The notes beneath the pieces are model-generated. The model did not search any database. It was not told where the DNA came from and saw only the letters and a program-made list of their open reading frames with translations. Of a DNA stretch of 64,000 bases, positions 53,875 through 62,828 are shown piece by piece; the stretch's first letter is position 1; each line of letters opens with the position of its first letter. Source of the DNA: Aidingimonas halophila (GTDB taxonomy: Bacteria > Pseudomonadota > Gammaproteobacteria > Pseudomonadales > Halomonadaceae); assembly GCF_900106955.1 (NCBI RefSeq), contig NZ_FNNI01000007.1, positions 1 to 64,000 on the forward strand, read 5' to 3'. A program made the translations under genes and the position numbers.

Positions 53875-54531
53875 ATGAAGCGATCCAATGCCCAGCGGCT
53901 GCGAGACTCTCTGGAAAATGACATCATCAATGGCCATCGGGTGCCCGGGGAGCGCCTGGATCCCGATACCCTGTGTCGCGAGTTCGATGTCTCCCGTACC
54001 CCGGTACGTGAAGCGATCCAGCAATTGGTCGCCAGCGGCCTGGTTACGGTGTCACCCAAGAAAGGGACCTTCGTGGCCAAGGTCGGAATCGAACAGTTGA
54101 TCGAGATGTTCGAGGTGATGGCCGAGTTGGAGGGGATGTGCGGACGCCTGGCAGCGCGGCGGATCAGTGCCGCGGAACTTGCGTCACTCAGCGCCACTCT
54201 CGAGCGCTGTGAAGCTGCGGCCGCGGCAGGCGATACCGACGAGTATTATTACGAGAACGAAGCTTTCCACGAGTGTATCTATGCGGCCAGTCATAATGGT
54301 TTCCTGGCCGAAGAAGCGCGGCAGTTGAAGCAGCGGCTCAAGCCCTACCGGCGTCTTCAGTTACAGGTGCGCAAGCGTATGAACCACTCGATGAACGAAC
54401 ATCGACGCATTGTCGAAGCGATCGTCGATGGTGATGCCGAGCGGGCACAGCAGGAATTGCGCGATCACGTCCTGATCCAGGGCGAGCGTTTCAGCGATTT
54501 CGTCGCCAGCGTCAAATCGCTGGGCGTCTGA
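53875..54531 (+). CDS. matR: GntR-family (FCD) regulator, probable MatR
   Basis: A 218-residue regulator: winged HTH at residues about 5-70 (NAQRLRDSLENDIINGHRVPGERLDPDTLCREFDVSRTPVREAIQQLVASGLV) and an FCD domain with the ligand-metal pattern NEAFHECIYAASHN and NEHRRIVEAIVDGD. It is divergent from the malonate TRAP operon, the arrangement known for MatR, the GntR repressor of Rhizobium matABC, and AAGGAGAG precedes the ATG. Malonate or malonyl-CoA as effector is inferred. Confidence 0.87.
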   Translation: MKRSNAQRLRDSLENDIINGHRVPGERLDPDTLCREFDVSRTPVREAIQQLVASGLVTVSPKKGTFVAKVGIEQLIEMFEVMAELEGMCGRLAARRISAAELASLSATLERCEAAAAAGDTDEYYYENEAFHECIYAASHNGFLAEEARQLKQRLKPYRRLQLQVRKRMNHSMNEHRRIVEAIVDGDAERAQQELRDHVLIQGERFSDFVASVKSLGV

Positions 54532-54545
54532 TGCGGTTCGCGGCA

Positions 54546-54570
54546 CGACGCAGGGGGCACCCCCGCGTCG
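54546..54570. terminator. Hairpin between convergent matR and thiC
   Basis: CGACGC-A-GGGGG and CCCCC-GCGTCG form an 11-bp stem with a single bulged A, in the 56-base gap between two converging genes. It could stop transcription from both directions; no T-tract is present. Confidence 0.5.
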
Positions 54571-54587
54571 CTGAATCGTGACCGGGT

Positions 54588-56675
<2,088 letters not shown>

Positions 56676-56703
56676 ATGGCATCGCGCTGCGCGATACCTG
56701 GAT

Positions 56704-56728
56704 GGCCGAACGGGAACCCCGTCCGGCC
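56704..56728 (-). terminator. Hairpin after tenA
   Basis: GGCCGAACGGG (56704-56714) pairs with CCCGTCCGGCC (56718-56728) with one non-Watson-Crick position, 16 bases beyond the tenA stop and just before the thiC riboswitch. Without a T-tract, some tenA transcripts may read through into thiC. Confidence 0.45.
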
Positions 56729-56743
56729 GTGGCAATGGGACGG

Positions 56744-57412
56744 TCAGTCGGCCTGATCCAATCCCATCTGCCAGAAGTCGATCTCCAGTCGGGTCGCATC
56801 ATGAAAGACCGTGGTCAGCTCGTGGAAACGTGCCGGGGTCACGTCGTTCAAGCTTGCGTTCAACCAGTTCCTCTCGCGTTCCATGGCGTCCTGAAATTCC
56901 CGGCTTTCATACATGGCGATCCAGGCATCGAAAGGGTTGTCATTGCCTCTGACGGTAAACGACTGCCGGTTCAACCAGTTGGCGATTTCGCCGTAACCGA
57001 CCAGGCAGGGGGCGAGCGCCACGTGCAGGTCGAGCAGGTCACCGCGCGCTCCGATATCCAGCACGTAGCGGGTATAGGCCAGTGTGGCCCGTGCTTCGGG
57101 CAGTTTGCTCAGTTGCTGTTCGTCGATTCCCCATGCCCGGCAATAGTCGATATGGAGATCGAGTTCCATATCGAGGATGGTCTTCAACTCGTCATAGGCA
57201 TGACGCAACTCACCGATCGAGCGACTCTTGTAAATGGCCAGCGCAAAGGCGCGGGCGAAATGGATCAGGAACAGGTAGTCCTGCTGAAGGTAGTGGCGAA
57301 AGGCGTCTGCCGGCAGGGTGCCTGCCCCGAGCTGGCGGACGAAGTCATGCTCGATATAGCGCGCCCAATCGTCCTGGCAGGCGGCTTTCAGATCGTCGAA
57401 GCGATACCCCAT
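56744..57412 (-). CDS. tenA: TenA-family thiaminase II / aminopyrimidine aminohydrolase
   Basis: A 222-residue all-helical enzyme that salvages thiamine pyrimidines. TenA motifs include HDFVRQLGAGTLPADAFRHYLQQDYLFLIHFARAFALA, the catalytic Cys in ALAPCLVGYGEIANWL and the C-terminal acidic segment DATRLEIDFWQMGL. ATG 57412 is chosen because GGAG precedes it by five bases; the longer frame runs back into the riboswitch. A TPP riboswitch stands upstream, and a run of five T (minus strand, 57474-57470) lies between the two. Confidence 0.93.
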   Translation of the reverse strand: MGYRFDDLKAACQDDWARYIEHDFVRQLGAGTLPADAFRHYLQQDYLFLIHFARAFALAIYKSRSIGELRHAYDELKTILDMELDLHIDYCRAWGIDEQQLSKLPEARATLAYTRYVLDIGARGDLLDLHVALAPCLVGYGEIANWLNRQSFTVRGNDNPFDAWIAMYESREFQDAMERERNWLNASLNDVTPARFHELTTVFHDATRLEIDFWQMGLDQAD

Positions 57413-57487
57413 GTCAACTCCATTCATGCGTCGATCCGGGCTGAAGGAGCAGGGGTGGTACGGAAGGATAAAAACAGACCGAGCCAC

Positions 57488-57619
57488 GCCTGATTCCCTA
57501 CGCCGGTTCAGCGGTGCATCGCACCCTTTACCCGGATCAGGTTCAACGGGATCGGCGCTCGGGAGCCGTTCTGCCACTCCTGCGCCATCTCAGCCGGTTC
57601 CACCGGCACCCCGTCAAGC
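57488..57619 (-). promoter_or_regulatory. TPP riboswitch upstream of tenA
   Basis: The same conserved boxes occur as before thiC: GCTTGACGGGGTGCC, GGCTGAGAT, GAACCTGAT and GTAGGGAATCAGGC on the minus strand. P1 is GCTTGA with TCAGGC (one G-U pair). Thirty-five bases (57587-57621) are identical to 56642-56676 of the thiC riboswitch, while the P3 arm differs, consistent with a duplicated, then diverged, element. Confidence 0.95.
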
Positions 57620-57672
57620 GAGTGTGGTTTAGTCTAGCAGCTTGTACGCGGCTTGCCATCCATGGACCCTGT

Positions 57673-58347
57673 TCATGGTGGCGTCTCTGTTGTTGCATGG
57701 GCCAGATGGCCAGTCTTGAGGTAGACGGTTGCGCCTTGGGTGCCCGCGATGACATCCGGGTAGTGGCCTGGGGGGAGACGTATCCAACCGCCGCGAGGAT
57801 AGGATCGGTCGGCGACCATTACATCTCCGGCCAGTACCAACATCTCGGCGCTGTCTACCGGATCGGCAAACATGACTTCATCCGGCGCCACGCGCTGTAT
57901 ACAGACCCGTTCGAGGTCGTCGGAGAAAAGCGGACAGACATCGCGACCATTCCGAGACAACCAGGAAGACGGATCATGGGTATCGATGCGTACCCTGTGG
58001 GTGTCGTCAGGTCTCATCTGCCAGAGTTTCACAAGGATGGTGGCGCCGTCCTCGCTCGATGGTTGATGGGACGAGCCGGGGGGGTTACGCACGTACCAGC
58101 CGGCTGGGTAATCGCCTTCCTCGTCAGAGAAGACCCCGGACAGCACGAATATCTCTTCCCCGCCCGGGTGCTGGTGGCGTGGGAAATGAGAGTTGGGTGC
58201 GTATCGCACGATACTGGTCGCACGCGCCTTTTCTTCCCCGACACGGTCAAGCATCACTCGCTCGACCCCCATCTGCGGCGAGTCAACCCATTGGTATTCC
58301 TCGGGTGCCATCGTCGCGCGGCGCGTAAAATCGGCATTGATTAGCAT
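57673..58347 (-). CDS. Cupin-domain protein, ChrR-like
   Basis: A 224-residue protein with two tandem cupin barrels. The first has a full metal motif in HFPRHQHPGGEEIFVLSGVFSDEEGDYPAGWYVRNPPGSSHQP; the second (from about residue 140) is less well conserved and lacks the His pair. It resembles the cupin part of ChrR anti-sigma factors, but the N-terminal zinc anti-sigma domain is missing and no ECF sigma gene is near. Start 58347 has GGGAG seven bases upstream. The function is not known; a metal-dependent sensor or enzyme is likely. Confidence 0.8.
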   Translation of the reverse strand: MLINADFTRRATMAPEEYQWVDSPQMGVERVMLDRVGEEKARATSIVRYAPNSHFPRHQHPGGEEIFVLSGVFSDEEGDYPAGWYVRNPPGSSHQPSSEDGATILVKLWQMRPDDTHRVRIDTHDPSSWLSRNGRDVCPLFSDDLERVCIQRVAPDEVMFADPVDSAEMLVLAGDVMVADRSYPRGGWIRLPPGHYPDVIAGTQGATVYLKTGHLAHATTETPP

Positions 58348-58378
58348 AGACGGACTCCCGGTGTGCCGATCAAGTGCA

Positions 58379-58407
58379 GCAAGCTGGTGGTGGCAGGTAA
58401 AGCTTGC
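58379..58407 (-). other. Inverted repeat in the cupin gene leader
   Basis: GCAAGCT (58379-58385) and AGCTTGC (58401-58407) are exact inverse complements, 32 bases upstream of the cupin start. A TATACT element lies a little further upstream on the minus strand. This may be an operator or a leader hairpin. Confidence 0.35.
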
Positions 58408-58495
58408 TCTCTCGAGGCGTGTTATCTGCAGTATAGTGAACCGCGACCGACTCTGAGGCCACCGTCGACATCCTCGATGGCGTTTAGGAGACGCA

Positions 58496-59245
58496 TCAGG
58501 TGGCGTTGACCGTGTGCTGTCGGTACAACCAGAGGCCATCGATAAGAAACGAGCTCGATAGCAGCAACAAGGAGAGGGCTGCCAAGCCCGTCGCAGTGGT
58601 TTCGGAAATGAAAGGAAGCAGAATCACCAACAGGGTGATGACCTGCCAGACACAGAAGGTCTTGCGGCGTCGGCTCTCGGGGAGATCGGCGCGCAGCCAG
58701 GGCCAGGCCCAGCTCGCGGCGACGAAGAGGTAGCGCAGTGCGCCGATGGCGAGGATCCAGGGAGCCACCTTGTCGAGCTGCATGACCGCAACGCACAGCA
58801 TCAGGATGAAGAATGCGTCCAGCTCCATGTCGAAACGGGCACCGAAGGTGCTTGTCGTTGCCGTTCGCCTCGCCACCCAACCGTCCACGCCGTCGAGAAG
58901 CAGAGCGACCAGTGCTATCCCCATGACGAGCTCGACATGGCGGGTTAGCAGTGTCGGCATCCATAGCAATCCCGTGAAGATCGCAATCAGTACACCGCGC
59001 AACAGTGTAATACGGTTGGCCCAACCGAACCCCGAGCGTCCAGTCGGCCACCATCCTAACAGCAGTCCCGCCATGCCGAGATAGAGGCTGCCGACTCCCA
59101 GGTGGAGCGTGATAGGCGCTGTCGTGAGCAGACGCACGATTTCGGTGAGCAAGGCGACAATCAGTAAGCCGGCACCTAATTCCCGTACCGCTGAATGGGC
59201 AATGGGTACGAGCGTCCCCGGTCGAATAGCGAAACGTCTTGCCAT
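58496..59245 (-). CDS. CDP-alcohol phosphatidyltransferase-family membrane enzyme
   Basis: A 249-residue protein with about seven membrane helices. The catalytic signature D-G-x2-A-R-x8-G-x3-D-x3-D is intact in DGWVARRTATTSTFGARFDMELD near the middle. Such enzymes transfer a phosphatidyl or phospho-alcohol group from a CDP-linked donor to an alcohol. The acceptor cannot be told. ATG 59245 has AGGAG upstream. It is divergent from the dehydrogenase-pterin-glycosyltransferase operon; together they may form one pathway. Confidence 0.87.
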   Translation of the reverse strand: MARRFAIRPGTLVPIAHSAVRELGAGLLIVALLTEIVRLLTTAPITLHLGVGSLYLGMAGLLLGWWPTGRSGFGWANRITLLRGVLIAIFTGLLWMPTLLTRHVELVMGIALVALLLDGVDGWVARRTATTSTFGARFDMELDAFFILMLCVAVMQLDKVAPWILAIGALRYLFVAASWAWPWLRADLPESRRRKTFCVWQVITLLVILLPFISETTATGLAALSLLLLSSSFLIDGLWLYRQHTVNAT

Positions 59246-59350
59246 GACAGCGTCTCCTCGAGGCGGCGACAGCCGTGCTTCTCCTTCTATGCTGATAGCG
59301 TAGTGCATAACGTCTGTCTATAGGGAGAGTGATGCAATTCTATTGCTAAA

Positions 59351-59365
59351 GTACATGTTATGTAC
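59351..59365. promoter_or_regulatory. Perfect palindrome GTACAT-GTT-ATGTAC in the divergent promoter
   Basis: A 15-bp inverted repeat lies in the 157-base gap between the phosphatidyltransferase and dehydrogenase genes, so one regulator could control both. The TGTACA-type half-sites resemble those of some MerR-family regulators; no regulator gene is seen in the visible part of the locus. Confidence 0.5.
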
Positions 59366-59402
59366 AACTATTGAGTCATGACAGGAATCAAGACGGATGA
59401 TG

Positions 59403-60386
59403 ATGTCGAAACAAGCAACGGCATTCTGGACGGCCGCAGCGGGGCGGGGTGAGTTGCGCGATGAAGCGCTTGAGCCGCCCGACGATACGGAAGTCCTGAT
59501 CGACACCCATTACTCGGCTATCAGCCGCGGGACCGAATCGCTGGTCTTTGCCGGACGTGTGCCGCCCAGCGAGTATCAGCGGATGCGCGCCCCGTTCCAG
59601 GAGGGGGAGTTCCCGTTTCCGGTCAAGTATGGCTATGCCAGTGTCGGGCGAGTCGAGCAGGGCTCCCCCGATCTGCAAGGACGCGAGGTCTTCTGTCTGC
59701 ATCCGCATCAGGATCGCTATGTGGTGCCGGCCGAAGCGGTCATTCCGCTGCCCCCGGGGATCCCGGCGGAACGGGCCGTGCTGGCGGCCAACATGGAGAC
59801 GGCGGTCAACGCCCTGTGGGATGCCATGCCGATGATCGGGGATCGTATCTGTGTCGTTGGCGGTGGGGTGATCGGCATGCTGGTGGCGTATCTGTGCGCA
59901 GGCGTCCCCGGGACGCATACCTGCCTGATCGATATCGCGTCGCAACGTCAGGCGTTGGCCGAGGCGTTGGGTATCGGTTTCCAATTGCCCGAGATGGCAC
60001 CAACGGATAACGACCTGGTCATCCATGCCAGTGGATCGCCGTCGGGGTTATCCCAGGCATTGGCTTTGGCCGGTTATGAGGCCACGCTATTGGAAATGAG
60101 TTGGTACGGGGATCAGGATGTTCCGTTGCCGCTGGGTAGCGCATTCCACTCACAACGCCTGACGTTGCGTTCCAGCCAGGTCGGTGGCATCCCCGCAGCC
60201 CGACGGGCACGCTGGAGTCATCGTCGTCGCCTGAGTCTGGCGTTGTCATTGCTCGATGATCCGCGCCTGGATGTTTTGATCAGTGGCGAAAGCGATTTTC
60301 GTGAACTCCCGTCCCTGATGCCGGTTCTGATGAATGATGAGGGAAAGACACTTTGTCACCGCATTCGTTACGACGCCCAACGGTGA
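59403..60386 (+). CDS. MDR-superfamily dehydrogenase without zinc ligands (BchC-like)
   Basis: A 327-residue protein of the medium-chain dehydrogenase/reductase family. Early it has HYSAISRGTESLVFAGRVP, similar to BchC-type bacteriochlorophyllide dehydrogenases; the Rossmann domain is at VVGGGVIGMLVAYLCAG. The usual catalytic-zinc GHE is replaced by GYA (residues 77-79) and the four-Cys structural zinc lobe is missing, so it probably acts without zinc. Three ATG codons stand in a row at 59397-59405; the last gives MSKQ and is taken. It heads the operon with the pterin-synthase-like gene, 57 bases downstream. Confidence 0.83.
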   Translation: MSKQATAFWTAAAGRGELRDEALEPPDDTEVLIDTHYSAISRGTESLVFAGRVPPSEYQRMRAPFQEGEFPFPVKYGYASVGRVEQGSPDLQGREVFCLHPHQDRYVVPAEAVIPLPPGIPAERAVLAANMETAVNALWDAMPMIGDRICVVGGGVIGMLVAYLCAGVPGTHTCLIDIASQRQALAEALGIGFQLPEMAPTDNDLVIHASGSPSGLSQALALAGYEATLLEMSWYGDQDVPLPLGSAFHSQRLTLRSSQVGGIPAARRARWSHRRRLSLALSLLDDPRLDVLISGESDFRELPSLMPVLMNDEGKTLCHRIRYDAQR

Positions 60387-60443
60387 CAGCGGCACCGACA
60401 GGGCGGCGTCAGTCCAGTGGTGGCCGAGACAAGGAGATATCTT

Positions 60444-60842
60444 ATGTACAGCCTGACCGTGCGTGATCATTTCATGATTGCCCACAGCTTCGATGGTGAC
60501 GCCTTCGGACCCGCCCAACGGACCCATGGCGCCACCTATGTGACCGATGTGACCTTCCGGCGTCCGGAACTCGACGACAACGATCTGGTGGTCGATATCG
60601 CTCTGGCAGGTCAGGTACTCGGCGAGGTATTGAACGAATTTCACCTGAGTAATCTCGATGATGTCGAGGCATTCAAGGGGCGCAATACCACGACGGAGTT
60701 CATGGCTCACGTCATTTTCGAGCGACTTTCCACCGCCATTCGGCAAGGCCGTCTGGGTGAACACGCCAAGGGACTGACGGCTCTCTGTGTGACACTGCAT
60801 GAATCCCATGTCGCCTGGGCCAGCTATGAGGGGGCGCTGTGA
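60444..60842 (+). CDS. QueD/6-pyruvoyl-tetrahydropterin synthase-like protein lacking key residues
   Basis: A 132-residue protein collinear with PTPS/QueD: MIAHSF near the start, then [47 protein letters not shown] and the C-terminal [15 protein letters not shown] with the substrate-binding Glu. Zinc ligands His14 and His28 remain, but the third (normally the second His of HGH) is Ala30, and the catalytic Cys is Ala24. It therefore cannot use the standard mechanism and may bind or transform a different pterin or sugar-like compound. AAGGAGAT precedes ATG 60444; its stop overlaps the glycosyltransferase start. Confidence 0.83.
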   Translation: MYSLTVRDHFMIAHSFDGDAFGPAQRTHGATYVTDVTFRRPELDDNDLVVDIALAGQVLGEVLNEFHLSNLDDVEAFKGRNTTTEFMAHVIFERLSTAIRQGRLGEHAKGLTALCVTLHESHVAWASYEGAL

Positions 60843-61927
60843 GCGCGGATCTGACATTGATCGTCGCCGGCGACCCTGGTCAGTTGACGGGCGGATATGT
60901 CTATGATGCCCGTATCGTGGCGGCCCTGCGCGATCTGGGCTGGCATGTCGATGTCATTGGGCTGGAAGGACGCTTTCCGGATGCCGACGAGACCGCTCGC
61001 CAGGCAATGGGCGGCACCTTGTCCGCGCTGCCGGATGGGGCGCGGGTGGTCATCGATGGCCTGGCCATGGGGGGATTGCCGGGGCCGGTGTCGCAGGCGG
61101 CACACCGTCTCGACATCACCGCGTTGATCCATCATCCATTGGCGGATGAAACCGGGCTGGATGAGACACGGCGCATGGCCCTGCTGGCCAGCGAGACACG
61201 GGCGCTGGCTGCGGTGGGGCGCGTGATCGTCACCAGCGATTTTACCGCGCGTCGGCTGGCGAGCTGGCATGTACCGCCGGAGCAGATTGCGGTGGTCGAA
61301 CCCGGCGTTGTGTCGGCACCACTGGCTGCCAGTGCGACCGACGGGGATGACGCCGAGCGTGAGCAACGTCTGTTGTGTGTGGCCACCGTCACTCCCCGCA
61401 AGGGGCACGACCTGCTGATCGAGGCGTTGGCGGGACTGAAGGATAGACACTGGCGATGCGATTGTGTCGGGGGACGGGATCGCGATCCATCACATGACGC
61501 GCGGGTGGCCAGGCTGATTCATAGTCATGCGCTCGATTCGCGTATCGTATTGCAGGGCGAGCGATCCCCTGACAACCTGGAAGCGTTTTATGCCGAGGCG
61601 GATCTCTTCGTGCTTCCCTCTTACTATGAGGGATATGGCATGGTCGTCACCGAGGCGTTGGCTCATGGCCTGCCGGTACTGACGACGACGGGGGGTGCTC
61701 TGGCCCACACCTTGGCGAAAGACGCCGGTGCGGCGGTGCCACCGGGCGATATCGATGCGCTGGGCGATGCATTGCGTCGCTGGCTGGATTCACCGCAGTG
61801 GCGTCGGCAGTTACGCCATGGGGCCCGTCAGGCACGTGACCGTTTGCCTCGCTGGCAGGATGCCGGGCAGGCATTTGCTGATGCGTTGCTAAGGTCACCC
61901 GTCATGCCGTCGGGAGGGTCGTCATGA
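60839..61927 (+). CDS. GT4-family glycosyltransferase
   Basis: A 362-residue GT-B fold enzyme. The N-terminal domain starts [21 protein letters not shown]; the donor-binding C-terminal domain has [18 protein letters not shown] and the E-x7-E motif in [31 protein letters not shown]. It starts with GTG, overlapping the previous stop (GTGA), and its stop overlaps the methyltransferase ATG (ATGA). It should transfer a sugar from a nucleotide-sugar donor; the acceptor may be the product of the pterin-like step (inference). Confidence 0.9.
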   Translation: MSADLTLIVAGDPGQLTGGYVYDARIVAALRDLGWHVDVIGLEGRFPDADETARQAMGGTLSALPDGARVVIDGLAMGGLPGPVSQAAHRLDITALIHHPLADETGLDETRRMALLASETRALAAVGRVIVTSDFTARRLASWHVPPEQIAVVEPGVVSAPLAASATDGDDAEREQRLLCVATVTPRKGHDLLIEALAGLKDRHWRCDCVGGRDRDPSHDARVARLIHSHALDSRIVLQGERSPDNLEAFYAEADLFVLPSYYEGYGMVVTEALAHGLPVLTTTGGALAHTLAKDAGAAVPPGDIDALGDALRRWLDSPQWRRQLRHGARQARDRLPRWQDAGQAFADALLRSPVMPSGGSS

Positions 61928-62826
61928 CGCTCGCTGCCGATGATCTGGCATTCACGTCACCTTGGCTGGCGCAACGCGAGCCGGCCGATATCCAGGCGCG
62001 TAACAGGGATTTGACTGCACGCTGTGCCGACTGGTTGGCGCGACATCGGAAAGGCACTCAGCAGCATGTGGCGTGTCTCGATCTCGGCTCCGGTGCCGGT
62101 GCCAATCCCGCCTATCTGGCGCCCAGGTTACCGGGGCCACAGTCCTGGTGCTTGGTCGATAACGATGTCAGCTTGTTGCCGACGGCCGAGAAACGTGGCC
62201 GCTCGCTACACGATGCCGGTAACCGGCCCATTCGTCTGTCCACAACGGTCCGTGACTTGCGGGAGCTGCGCCACGATCCACTGGCACTGGACGATCTGGT
62301 GGCGGTTGCCGACCTGGTGACCGCATCGGCCCTGTTCGATCTGGTCTCTCACTCTTGGGTTGCTCGCCTGGCCGATGCCTGTGCGCGCCACGATGCGTCG
62401 GTACTTTTCACTCTCAGCATCGATGGTGACTGGGCGTTTACCGAGGCGGGCCAGCGCCTCGCGATTTCACCGGAAGATGACTGGATACGCGAGACCCTGG
62501 CGGTTCATCAGTATCGTGACAAAGGCTTCGGGCCGGCTCTGGGAGGTGATGCGCCGACAAGGCTGGCTCAGATATTCAGCGCCCGAGGATACCGAGTATG
62601 GAAACGGCCGAGCCCCTGGATTCTGCGCCCCGAACAGCCCGAGTCGATACCGCTGGCGTTGGCGATGATCCAAGGGTGGGCGATGGCAGTGGAGGAACAG
62701 TGCCCTGATACAGCCGATCGTGTTCGCGCCTGGCACCGCGATCGTCATGATGCCTTGACCGCCGGGACATTGGGGCTGATGGTCGGCCACAGGGACCTGT
62801 TCGCCATCGCTGGGGACGGGGAGTGA
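61924..62826 (+). CDS. SAM-dependent methyltransferase (class I)
   Basis: A 300-residue protein with the SAM motif VACLDLGSGAGANPAYLAPRLPG and the following acidic LVDNDVSLL. Later segments DLVTASALFDLVSHSWVARLADA and VLFTLSIDGDWAF fit the class I fold. It overlaps the glycosyltransferase gene by four bases and stands two bases before the next gene, so it belongs to the same operon. The substrate is unknown, probably a small molecule. Confidence 0.85.
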   Translation: MTLAADDLAFTSPWLAQREPADIQARNRDLTARCADWLARHRKGTQQHVACLDLGSGAGANPAYLAPRLPGPQSWCLVDNDVSLLPTAEKRGRSLHDAGNRPIRLSTTVRDLRELRHDPLALDDLVAVADLVTASALFDLVSHSWVARLADACARHDASVLFTLSIDGDWAFTEAGQRLAISPEDDWIRETLAVHQYRDKGFGPALGGDAPTRLAQIFSARGYRVWKRPSPWILRPEQPESIPLALAMIQGWAMAVEEQCPDTADRVRAWHRDRHDALTAGTLGLMVGHRDLFAIAGDGE

Positions 62827-62828
62827 TC

